Assembly (NCBI GenBank): GCA_944382705.1
Contig: CALWNE010000055.1
Span: forward strand, 1-41,080
Origin: an uncultured Allofournierella sp.
GTDB lineage: Bacteria > Bacillota > Clostridia > Oscillospirales > Ruminococcaceae
DNA: 41,080 nt
Direction of reading: 5' to 3'
Positions 33,663-41,080 of the stretch are shown here, piece by piece (positions within the stretch are counted from its first letter, which is position 1; the number at the start of each line of letters is the position of its first letter). The position numbers were made by a program, and so were the translations under genes. Under the pieces are notes generated by a model. That model was not told where the DNA came from. It was given only the letters and a program-made list of their open reading frames with translations, and did not search any database.

Positions 33663-36600
33663 TTGCGTATTTGATGGCGTTTACCATGTTGGTTTCGGTT
33701 ACAACACAGGTTGTTATGCCTGTGTTGGCTGCAAATGAGGAAAGTTCTGTTTCCAGCATTGCGCTTACCGATTCTTCTCTGGCCACAAGTCAGGAAGTTA
33801 CTCTGCCTTTGCTAGGGGCGGCTTCTGACGCTGCGGCAGAGAGTGCAAGTGAAGATATGGAAGACGGCATCTCAACCAGCCAGTCCGACAGCACCGCAAG
33901 CAGCGAGGCCGCAAGCGACAGCACTGTAAGCAGCGAGGCTGTAAGCGACAGCACTGTAAGCAGCGAGGCCGCAAGCGACAGCACCGCAAGCAGCGAGGCT
34001 GTAAGCGACAGCACTGCAAGCAGCGAGGCTGTAAGCGACAGCACCGCAAGCAGCGAGGCTGTAAGCGACAGCACTGCAAGCAGCCAGGCTGTAAGCGACA
34101 GCACTGCAAGCAGCGAGGCTGTAAGCGACGAACTTGTTGAAGCAGAGGACGCAGATGATTCTCAACAAGAATCTGCTGTGGTGGGCACCAATTCCGCTCA
34201 GCTGGAGGTAATGATCCAGGCGGCTATGCCCATGGGCCAGAATCTGCCTGTTCAGGTGGTTCTTACCGATGCAGCAGGTACTTCTTATGATGTGACCGGT
34301 TCACTGTCTGCAAATGCTGAGGGCGGTGCAGCTGCGCTGACCCTGAAGCTGGATAGCCTGGAACCTGGCAGTTACACCGCAGTGGTAAACGCTGCTGGCT
34401 TTGCTCCCTACACCCAGGTGCTGGAGCTCAAGAGTGCCACCAAGAGCAGCATTACCCTGTACACTGGTGAAGTAAAGCTGAACGACAGCGTTCACGGCGG
34501 CCTGCTGCTGCTGGGCGATGTAAACGGCGATGGTGAACTGAACAGTGCAGACACCACCGCACTGCTGGATATGATTGGCACCGAAAGTGCAGACACCGTT
34601 GTAAAAGGCGATTTGAACCGTGATGGTGTTGTAGATCTGGTAGATCTGCAATATCTGGCAGCAAACTTTGTGGATGCCGAAGGTACTGCCAAGGAGCAGG
34701 TTCTCTCCACGGTGGAAACCCACATCTCCACCCAGGCCATCAAGCCGACTGTGGCAGAAAGCACCGAGGTGCAGAGTGGCAGCGTGGAAAACCTGCTGAA
34801 TAACAACGAGGCAGTAACCCTGGCACCTGCTGCAGGGCAGGAAATCAGCCAAACAGCTCCTGTTGAGGTGGCATTCGATATTGCCCAGCAGGAAAACGGC
34901 GAACACACCACTATGGACGGTATCGTAATTGAAACCGGCGCAAGCAACGAGCAGGCGGCGGTAAAGGCCGGCACCATTCTGGTTGAATATGTGGATGGTA
35001 CCACGAAGGAAATTCCCTTCGATGAAGCACAGCAGGCAAGAGCATTCGCTCTGTTTGCGCTGTTTAGCAATGAGCCCACTGTTAGCGTTAACAATGGCGT
35101 GGTATCCGTAAACTTCGGTGGTCAGGTAGCTGTTAAGCGTGTTGTGCTCACCATTACCCAGACCATGAGCAACAACCTGGCCGAAATTTCCAAGGTGGAT
35201 TTCGTGAACGGCATGGAAAACCGTATTCCTGAGCCGGAAATGAACATTCCCCAAAATCTGAAGGCTGTACCCGATGACAAAACTCTGACCCTCAGCTGGA
35301 AAGCAGAGCAGAATGTCACCGGTTACGAGGTGGAAGTAACAGGCCCCACCAAAAAAGGCGGCTCTAATGTAACCCAGGTAATTGGTACCAGTGCCAATAA
35401 GCTGGAAGTAAAGCTGCTGAACAACGAAAAACTGGTAAACGGTGAAACCTACACCATTCGGGTTCGTTCCGTAAACGGCGAATGGAAGAGCGCTTACAGC
35501 GAGTCCATTACTGCAAAGCCCATTGCAGTTAAGCTGCCCGCTGCTCCCGATAACCTGGAGGTTACCGGCGGTTACAAGTGCATCGATGCCCGCTGGAAGG
35601 ACATGGAGGACACCGATACATATACCGTACTTTACCGCAAGAAGGCCGACGGCCAGGATGCGCCTTACATCACTGCTGCTGCGAACATCAAGAGCAACAG
35701 CCTGCGCATCAACAACCTGGAAGATGCAACCGAGTACGAGGTTGTGGTATACGGCACCAACGATTTGGGCAATGGTCCTAATTCCATTCCTTCTCTTGCC
35801 AAAACTCAGACTCTGCTGGAGGCAAAACTGCCCGACTATCTGACTCTGACCACCGGCAACCGGGGCGAGCTGGCCTCCCACATCAAGTCGGTTGTTCGCA
35901 CTGGTGAAACTGGCGGAAGCAAGATGGTAGACAGCCCCCTGGATACCGAGACCAATACCGCTTTGGGCTTGTTCGATGGCGACCAGGGTACCTACTACTA
36001 CTGCCCCGACTGGGATTTGGGCGTAATGTACCACCAGGGAAGCTGGGGTATCAAGACCGAGTTTGATGAGGCACTGTCCCTGGGTGGCTTTAGCTTTGCA
36101 GAGCCCACCAACGGCAGCGTTGGCAGTGTAAGCATTTACTACTGGAACGAAGAGGGCAAAATGGTAGCCTTGAGCGGCAAAGAGTTTACCCTCTCTATGC
36201 GTTCCGACGAAAACGGCCGCCGCTACGGTTACATTCACTTTAAGCGTGAAGTAAAAACCGATAAGGTTCTGGTTGGTTTCAGCACCGGCTGGGTTCGTGA
36301 AATCAAAATTGCAGAGATGCGCTTCTATGGGTATGATGGAATTTATGAGGACATCATGGGCCTGTATTCCGATGCATACCACACCACTCTGCGCACCGAT
36401 GTAACCAGAGATGACCTGAACAAGCTGTCCGACCGTCTGGAAACTCCCGACGCAAACAGCGGCGAGAAGCATCCCAACTACACCACTCTGCGCCGTGAGC
36501 TGGATGGTGCCATCAAGTTGTTTGAGGAAGGCGGTTCTCTCGGCGAGGTACAGCATGTGAAGGCTATGGGTGCCAATATTGGCGGATATGCCGATAAGTC

Positions 36601-39295
36601 GCTGGGCTTCACCGGCCTGAACCCCTGGCAGCCCCTGGGCATCACTGCTGCTGCCGGCGAGGAAGTTACCATCTATGTGGGCAACCCCTTGCTGCAGATG
36701 GGTGATAATACAGACCTTTACCTGGTTGCAACCCAGCACAATGCCGAGTCTGGCAACTTTGTGCAGCAGATTGCCCGTCTGCGTGTGGGTGAAAACACCG
36801 TTACCATTCCTGCAATTGTAAGCAAGGACTTTGAGCGTGGCGGTTCGCTGTACATCTACTATGCTGCAAGCAACAAGGTAAGTGATTACGGCGTGCGCGT
36901 AGAAGGCGGCACCCACATCCCCACTTTGGATGTGTACGGCGTCGATGACGAGGCTGAGCGACTGGAACGCATCACTGCTTATGTAACCGAACTGGAAGCC
37001 TATGTGGCCGACCTGGAGAACAAGCATAGCGAGCTGCATCAGAACAGCGAAAACAGCAATGTTCATTACGATTACAACGAGCAGGAGTGCATCCTGAACG
37101 CAACCGAAATGATGTCCGATACCATGCTGTTCTCCCTGTCTGCCGAGCAGGTTCTGAAAGGCCTGGGTACTGGCACCGTAGAGCAGAAGGCCCAAAAGCT
37201 GAACAACTCCTTGTTGGCTATGGACCAGATGATGCTGCTGTTCTACCAGCACAAGGGCTTGGTAGATTCTGATGCAGAGGCCATCAACCGCATTCCTTCC
37301 CAGCATCTCAACATCCGTTATATGCGTATGTTTGCAGGTGCCTTCATGTACGCTTCCGGCAACCACATTGGTATTGGCTGGGGCTCCATTCCCGGTTTGG
37401 CCAGCGGCGTGCCCGTTGTAGCCGATGAGCTGGGTCGTTACCAGTCGGGTAACTATTTTGGCTGGGGTATCGCTCACGAAATTGGCCATGACATCAACCA
37501 GGGCAGCTATGCTGTGGCTGAGGTTACCAACAACTACTTCTCTCAGCTGGCCACTTTCTACGAAAGCAATGCAACCCGTTTTGGTTACAGCGCTATCTAC
37601 AACAAAGTGACCTCTGGCGTAATTGGCCATTCCACCGATGTATTTACCCAGCTGGGTATGTACTGGCAGCTGCGTTTGGCATACGACAACTACTTCCCCT
37701 ACAAGCTCTTTACCGACTACACCCAGGTTCTGCCCAATCTGTTCTTTGCACGGGTAGATACCTATGCTCGTACCCCCTCCAAGGCTCCCAAGGCTGCGGA
37801 AAACGGCGTAGCACTCACCTTGAATGGCGATGCTGACCAGAACTTTATGCGTTTGGCCAGTGCTGCCGCTCAAAAGGATTTGACTGATTTCTTTACCCGC
37901 TGGGGCATGGTACCCAATGAGGAAACCAAGGCATACATGAATCAGTGGCCTGTGGAAGAGCGTGCCATCTACTATGTAAATGACAACGCTCAGAAATGGC
38001 GCATCGAAAATCCCAACGGCGAAACCTTCGAGGGTAAGGATGTTCTTAGTGCAGAAGATGTGAAGCTGGCTCAGGGCAGCATGGAAAATGGCTTGGCCCA
38101 GAACCAGGTAAAACTGGACATTGCTCCTGCATCTGCTGGCAATGTTCTGGGTTACGAAATCAACCGCATTCTGATTTCCGGCGGCAAGGAAAATCGCCAG
38201 ACTGTAGGCTTTGTACTGGCAGATGGAAACGGTGCAGCAAGCTTTACCGATACCATCAACAGCATCAACAACCGAGTATTTACCTACGAGGTTGTGGCCA
38301 TTGATAAGTACCTGAACCGTGCCAATGCTTTGGATCTGGAGCCCATCAAGATTTCTCACGATGGCAGCCAGGACAAAACCGATTGGACCGTAACCACCAA
38401 CATGACCTCCAGCCAGGACAGCACTGTAATTCCCGGTGAAGATGATCCGGACAACGGCTTCAATCCTGGCAGCAACAACAAACCCACCGTAAACTCTGCC
38501 ATCAACCTGGTAGTGGACGATAGCCTGAGCACCACCTTTACCGGCAGCGTGTCTGAGGGTCAGCCCACCATCGAAATGAACTTTGGCAAGGAACTGGATG
38601 TAACTGGCTTTAAGTTTACCCTGAATGCAGGCTACACCTTGCCGGAAGGCCAGTTCACTGTGCAGCTCAAAGAGCAGGGCCAGTGGGTAGATGTCTCCAC
38701 TGAGGTGGATACCATCACCACCACCGGTTCCACCACCGTTTACTTCACCACCGAAGGCGGTTGGCTGCGTACCAGCGGTGCCGAGGGTATGCGTCTGGTA
38801 TTTACCGGTACTCAGACCGTAAGCATCACCGAACTGGATGTACTGGGTCCCACCGGCGATAATGTAGAGCTGTTTGCAGACGGCATGGGTATCCTGAAGG
38901 AGGACTACAAGTACGGCGGTAAGGATGAGGATGTAATCCCCGCAGGTTCCATTGTGTTCACTGGTTCCTATAAGGGTAACCCCGCCTTCAATGTGGTAAT
39001 TCTGTACGATCAGGATGGCAAGATTGTTGGCTACGACGAGAGCGGCGAAGGCGAGTCCAGCCAGATTATTCTGGCACCTGTGCCGGAAGAAGGCGATCTG
39101 GCCAATACTTCCGACGGTCGCTGGGTATACTGGATTTCTGACAGTGCTGTGCTGCCCGAAAAGGTTCGTGTAGAGCTTTATCGTGTGGACGATGCACAAA
39201 CCAACAATGGCCAGCGTTTGGTAAGTGACTCCAACTGGGCAACAGTTCCCTCTGAACTGCCAGAGCTGGTGATTGATGCAAACACCGCTGAATAA
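33650..39295 (+). CDS. Secreted dockerin-bearing M60 (enhancin-type) metallopeptidase
   Basis: 1,881 residues. Signal peptide about 1-28 (ends PVLAA). Ser-rich stretch with eight 10-residue repeats (79-158). A beta module at about 180-285 precedes a type-I-like dockerin at about 289-342, with two Ca loops, DVNGDG from D290 and DLNRDG from D321. A discoidin-like region (about 350-525), two FN3 domains (about 532-625, 628-720) and another discoidin-like beta region (about 727-895) follow. The M60 domain spans about 985-1420. Its zinc site is HEIGH at 1276-1280 with Glu 1291, the HExxHx(10)E form of this family. C-terminal parts are a carbohydrate-binding-like beta domain (about 1613-1741) and a final beta domain. 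M60 proteases typically cut mucins and other O-glycoproteins. There is no TM helix or sortase motif, so anchoring likely uses the dockerin. CGT for Arg and GGT for Gly are commoner than in its neighbours. Confidence 0.9.
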   Translation: MKTIIAYLMAFTMLVSVTTQVVMPVLAANEESSVSSIALTDSSLATSQEVTLPLLGAASDAAAESASEDMEDGISTSQSDSTASSEAASDSTVSSEAVSDSTVSSEAASDSTASSEAVSDSTASSEAVSDSTASSEAVSDSTASSQAVSDSTASSEAVSDELVEAEDADDSQQESAVVGTNSAQLEVMIQAAMPMGQNLPVQVVLTDAAGTSYDVTGSLSANAEGGAAALTLKLDSLEPGSYTAVVNAAGFAPYTQVLELKSATKSSITLYTGEVKLNDSVHGGLLLLGDVNGDGELNSADTTALLDMIGTESADTVVKGDLNRDGVVDLVDLQYLAANFVDAEGTAKEQVLSTVETHISTQAIKPTVAESTEVQSGSVENLLNNNEAVTLAPAAGQEISQTAPVEVAFDIAQQENGEHTTMDGIVIETGASNEQAAVKAGTILVEYVDGTTKEIPFDEAQQARAFALFALFSNEPTVSVNNGVVSVNFGGQVAVKRVVLTITQTMSNNLAEISKVDFVNGMENRIPEPEMNIPQNLKAVPDDKTLTLSWKAEQNVTGYEVEVTGPTKKGGSNVTQVIGTSANKLEVKLLNNEKLVNGETYTIRVRSVNGEWKSAYSESITAKPIAVKLPAAPDNLEVTGGYKCIDARWKDMEDTDTYTVLYRKKADGQDAPYITAAANIKSNSLRINNLEDATEYEVVVYGTNDLGNGPNSIPSLAKTQTLLEAKLPDYLTLTTGNRGELASHIKSVVRTGETGGSKMVDSPLDTETNTALGLFDGDQGTYYYCPDWDLGVMYHQGSWGIKTEFDEALSLGGFSFAEPTNGSVGSVSIYYWNEEGKMVALSGKEFTLSMRSDENGRRYGYIHFKREVKTDKVLVGFSTGWVREIKIAEMRFYGYDGIYEDIMGLYSDAYHTTLRTDVTRDDLNKLSDRLETPDANSGEKHPNYTTLRRELDGAIKLFEEGGSLGEVQHVKAMGANIGGYADKSLGFTGLNPWQPLGITAAAGEEVTIYVGNPLLQMGDNTDLYLVATQHNAESGNFVQQIARLRVGENTVTIPAIVSKDFERGGSLYIYYAASNKVSDYGVRVEGGTHIPTLDVYGVDDEAERLERITAYVTELEAYVADLENKHSELHQNSENSNVHYDYNEQECILNATEMMSDTMLFSLSAEQVLKGLGTGTVEQKAQKLNNSLLAMDQMMLLFYQHKGLVDSDAEAINRIPSQHLNIRYMRMFAGAFMYASGNHIGIGWGSIPGLASGVPVVADELGRYQSGNYFGWGIAHEIGHDINQGSYAVAEVTNNYFSQLATFYESNATRFGYSAIYNKVTSGVIGHSTDVFTQLGMYWQLRLAYDNYFPYKLFTDYTQVLPNLFFARVDTYARTPSKAPKAAENGVALTLNGDADQNFMRLASAAAQKDLTDFFTRWGMVPNEETKAYMNQWPVEERAIYYVNDNAQKWRIENPNGETFEGKDVLSAEDVKLAQGSMENGLAQNQVKLDIAPASAGNVLGYEINRILISGGKENRQTVGFVLADGNGAASFTDTINSINNRVFTYEVVAIDKYLNRANALDLEPIKISHDGSQDKTDWTVTTNMTSSQDSTVIPGEDDPDNGFNPGSNNKPTVNSAINLVVDDSLSTTFTGSVSEGQPTIEMNFGKELDVTGFKFTLNAGYTLPEGQFTVQLKEQGQWVDVSTEVDTITTTGSTTVYFTTEGGWLRTSGAEGMRLVFTGTQTVSITELDVLGPTGDNVELFADGMGILKEDYKYGGKDEDVIPAGSIVFTGSYKGNPAFNVVILYDQDGKIVGYDESGEGESSQIILAPVPEEGDLANTSDGRWVYWISDSAVLPEKVRVELYRVDDAQTNNGQRLVSDSNWATVPSELPELVIDANTAE
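33884..34123 (+). repeat. Eight tandem 30-base repeats in the M60 gene
   Basis: Eight in-frame copies encode SDSTASSEAV-like decads, differing at a few positions (A/V, E/Q). They form a Ser/Thr-rich spacer between the signal peptide and the dockerin region. Near-identity makes copy number prone to change by slippage or recombination. Confidence 0.9.
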
Positions 39296-39324
39296 ACAGT
39301 GGACGCAAATAAAAGGAGAATTCC

Positions 39325-40374
39325 ATGAACAAACGGATTAAAGGCTTGGTAGCAGCTGGCCTTATGGCGCTGGTGTTCCCATTTCAGGCACTGGCAGCTG
39401 CAGATGCAGAAACTGCTTTCAAGTCCACAGGAGAGAATCGAGCAGATGTATCCGTTTCTCTCAATGGCGACTCTGCCGCCGAAGGTGTGAACGCCCTTCA
39501 GCTCCAGATGAAGCTGAATCTGGTAGCTGGTTCTCTGAGCCAGGCGGATGTGAACTTTAAGTTCAACGAAAAACTGCCCGGTACCGTACACGAGTTCCGT
39601 TTTGACGAAGAAACCAATGAGCTTACTGTGTATGTGGCAGGCGCCAATGGCAAACTGTTCAACGGTCAAACTGTAGACTTGGGTCAGGTAGAAATCACCA
39701 GTGCTTCTGGTGATTATCTGGAAGTTACCTTGAGCACTGGCGGCATGAGCCAGGAGGAGGACAGCAAGGATTTGGTGCTGCTGACCGGCCGCACCAACAA
39801 GAGCTATCCCACCATGCAGTACACCACTGCAACCTTGAAGGATGGAGAGAGTGCTCCCGCACCCACCCCTGCTCCCACTGAAGCACCGGTTGAGTCTACG
39901 GCTACCCCCAGTGCAACTGCAAAGCCTACCAATGCTCCTGGTGCAACGGCAACTGCAAAGCCGACCAACGCTCCTAGCGCAACGGCAACTGCAAAGCCCA
40001 CTGCAAAACCCACCGACGCTGCTGGTACTGTGGCAACGGCAACTCCGAACCCCACCGCTCAGCCTGCTCAGGGCAGCACTGGGGCAAATCCCTCCACCAA
40101 CAAGACCACTGGCAGCAACAATTCTTCTTCCAGTGAGCCTGTGAGTTCTGAGTCTGTTTCTAGCTCTCAGTCTGAGAGTAGCTCTGTAGCTGCAAGCGCC
40201 CAGCAGGATGCATCTTCTCAGGATGCTTCCAGCCAGGCAAGCAGCGCAGATTCTCAGCTGGAAGCCAATGCCAGCTCCAATGGCCTGGCAATGCCCATTG
40301 TGGTGGCTGCTGTAGTAGTGGTAGCTGCTGCTGCGGGCCTGGGTGTAATGTTCCTGCGTCGTCCCAAGCAGTAA
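39325..40374 (+). CDS. Membrane-anchored cohesin-like scaffold protein
   Basis: 349 residues behind AAAAGGAG, 29 bases after the M60 gene. Signal peptide about 1-25 (PFQALAA). Residues about 35-172 form a beta-sandwich resembling a cohesin: ADVSVSLNGDS, GVNALQLQMKLN, FRFDEETNELTVYVAGANG, LFNGQTVDLGQVEIT. Then comes a stalk rich in Pro/Thr/Ala (KPTNAPGATATAKPTNAPSA-type repeats, about 176-250) and Ser (about 265-318). A single TM helix at about 321-344 is followed by RRPKQ as cytoplasmic stop-transfer, so the domain is displayed outside the cell. No LPxTG motif is present. It is most simply the membrane receptor for the dockerin of the neighbouring protease; this partner assignment is inference. 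Confidence 0.75.
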   Translation: MNKRIKGLVAAGLMALVFPFQALAAADAETAFKSTGENRADVSVSLNGDSAAEGVNALQLQMKLNLVAGSLSQADVNFKFNEKLPGTVHEFRFDEETNELTVYVAGANGKLFNGQTVDLGQVEITSASGDYLEVTLSTGGMSQEEDSKDLVLLTGRTNKSYPTMQYTTATLKDGESAPAPTPAPTEAPVESTATPSATAKPTNAPGATATAKPTNAPSATATAKPTAKPTDAAGTVATATPNPTAQPAQGSTGANPSTNKTTGSNNSSSSEPVSSESVSSSQSESSSVAASAQQDASSQDASSQASSADSQLEANASSNGLAMPIVVAAVVVVAAAAGLGVMFLRRPKQ

Positions 40375-40409
40375 TGCAGCGAGCAAAACACTCGGCATAG
40401 CGTTTTAAC

Positions 40410-40458
40410 AAAAAGCATCTGTGAATGTCCTGATTTTGGGGCATTCCAGATGCTTTTT
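40410..40458 (+). terminator. Terminator of the M60-cohesin operon
   Basis: AAAAAGCATCTG at 40410 pairs with CAGATGCTTTTT ending at 40458, extended by a further imperfect GAATG/CATTC stem, with the T run completing the right arm. It ends the two-gene unit 35 bases after the stop. Confidence 0.88.
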
Positions 40459-40536
40459 GTATCTTTATGGGCTATTCAAACAAGAAAAAGTTCGGTATAA
40501 TGGCAGATAGTGTAAACATTATCAAAAGGAGAATCT

Positions 40537-41080
40537 ATGGAACTGCAAATTTTTAAGGCCATTGTTCATGTGCTGGATTCCAGCGGCGGCGCACCGGTTT
40601 TTTCTGACCGGCTGCTGGAGCTGGAAGGGGAGGACATGGACTATCTGCTGGCCCATCTGGAAAAAGCCTATACCAACGATGCAGTTAAGAACTGCACCTT
40701 TCTGCCAGAGTCCACTTTTCCTGCCTTGCTGCTGGAAACGGAAGATTTTGTGCAGTGTTCCAAGCAGATTGCAGCAGAGTTTTTTGAGGTGATGCGGCAC
40801 AATCCCGCCATTCCCAATGGAGATTTGATTGTGATATATGGCTCTGTTGATGGAAGGGAAAGTGTGGCTCTCTTAAAAATGAACTACAAAACAGCCTATG
40901 CTCACTTCTACCAGCAGGTGGAAGGGCAGCACTACAATGCCCTCATTAAGCAGCGTACCATTCTGCCGGCCGCTTCCGGCAAGGTGGATGAGTCTGTAAT
41001 TGTTGATTTAACCAGTGGAGCTATTAAACTGGTGGAACGCAAGTATGAACTAGATGGGGTAAAGGAGTTTTATATCTCCA
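40537..41080 (+). CDS. Nucleoid-associated protein (NdpA/YejK-like), N-terminal part
   Basis: 181 codons visible; the gene runs off the window. It begins MELQIFKAIVHVLDSS, with a strong AAAAGGAG site. The layout resembles the 37-kDa nucleoid-associated protein family (NdpA/YejK), which in Firmicutes often opens this way and contains LAHLEKAY and VALLKMNYKTAYAHF-type blocks. A TATAAT -10 lies at 40496 without a clear -35. Family members bind DNA, and many occur near phage or defence genes, but this cannot be judged without the missing part. Confidence 0.7.
   Translation, partial: MELQIFKAIVHVLDSSGGAPVFSDRLLELEGEDMDYLLAHLEKAYTNDAVKNCTFLPESTFPALLLETEDFVQCSKQIAAEFFEVMRHNPAIPNGDLIVIYGSVDGRESVALLKMNYKTAYAHFYQQVEGQHYNALIKQRTILPAASGKVDESVIVDLTSGAIKLVERKYELDGVKEFYIS

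Noticed and set aside
33884..34123. Possible CRISPR array, from the regular 30-base repeats
   Set aside because: There are no unique spacers. The repeats are contiguous and encode an in-frame Ser-rich peptide.
34301..39199. A 1,632-codon open frame antisense to the M60 gene
   Set aside because: It is a shadow produced by the codon bias of the sense gene. Its product has no domains or proper start context, and the sense protein has clear motifs.
40286..40374. LPxTG sortase anchor on the cohesin-like protein
   Set aside because: No LPxTG-like motif precedes the hydrophobic helix. The helix followed by RRPKQ indicates a plain membrane anchor.

Overview
The window looks like chromosome of a spore-forming member of the Clostridia, most likely a gut Oscillospiraceae/Ruminococcaceae-type bacterium. 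The evidence is gene content: RemA, the spore-envelope genes spoVM, sipL and spoIVA, a SpoVB-like flippase, PASTA-kinase PrkC with its phosphatase, and a dockerin/cohesin pair linked to an M60 mucinase-type protease. Most genes have moderately high GC. The far left edge, the SnoaL-like region and the leader before the M60 gene are AT-richer. I saw no rRNA, tRNA, CRISPR array or insertion sequence.

Layout. (1) 1-1,600: AT-richer accessory edge with a truncated XRE-type regulator and an S66-family LD-carboxypeptidase/MccF-like gene, both on the minus strand. (2) 1,799-14,113: a long plus-strand housekeeping run, yicC-remA-gmk-priA-def-fmt-rsmB-rlmN-prpC-prkC-rsgA-thiN, mostly with overlapping or nearly abutting genes. 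A hairpin lies between prkC and rsgA. rpoZ and rpe, which often sit in this neighbourhood in other Firmicutes, are absent here. (3) 14,222-17,576: spoVM (26 codons), sipL and spoIVA, the three genes for the basement layer of the spore coat, side by side. (4) 17,677-20,992: a small SnoaL-like protein, then a membrane nucleotide-sugar 4,6-dehydratase and an initiating phosphoglycosyl transferase, ended by a terminator shared with convergent genes. (5) 21,042-22,591 (minus): a DUF4364 winged-helix protein and an S1-domain RNA-binding protein, divergent from DUF951-prfA-tsaC-coaE-lytic transglycosylase-M18 aminopeptidase (22,838-27,767). The last four of these are chained by 4-base ATGA overlaps. 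(6) 27,963-29,317: lrgAB behind a perfect consensus sigma-A promoter. (7) 29,324-31,591 (minus): a 46-codon single-TM protein overlapping mscL, then mrp and purine nucleoside phosphorylase. (8) 31,791-33,326: SpoVB-like flippase. (9) 33,445-40,458: a secreted 1,881-residue dockerin/FN3/M60 metallopeptidase and, 29 bases downstream, a membrane-anchored protein with a cohesin-like domain. (10) The start of a nucleoid-associated (NdpA/YejK-like) protein runs off the right edge.

The most distinctive system is the last two-gene unit. The protease has a signal peptide and a dockerin but no anchor of its own. The neighbour has a cohesin-like domain, a Pro/Thr/Ser stalk and a C-terminal membrane helix. 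Together they read as a minimal cell-surface display device for a host-glycoprotein protease: a one-enzyme, cellulosome-like arrangement. The domain calls come from reading motifs by eye and have not been confirmed by profile search or structure prediction.
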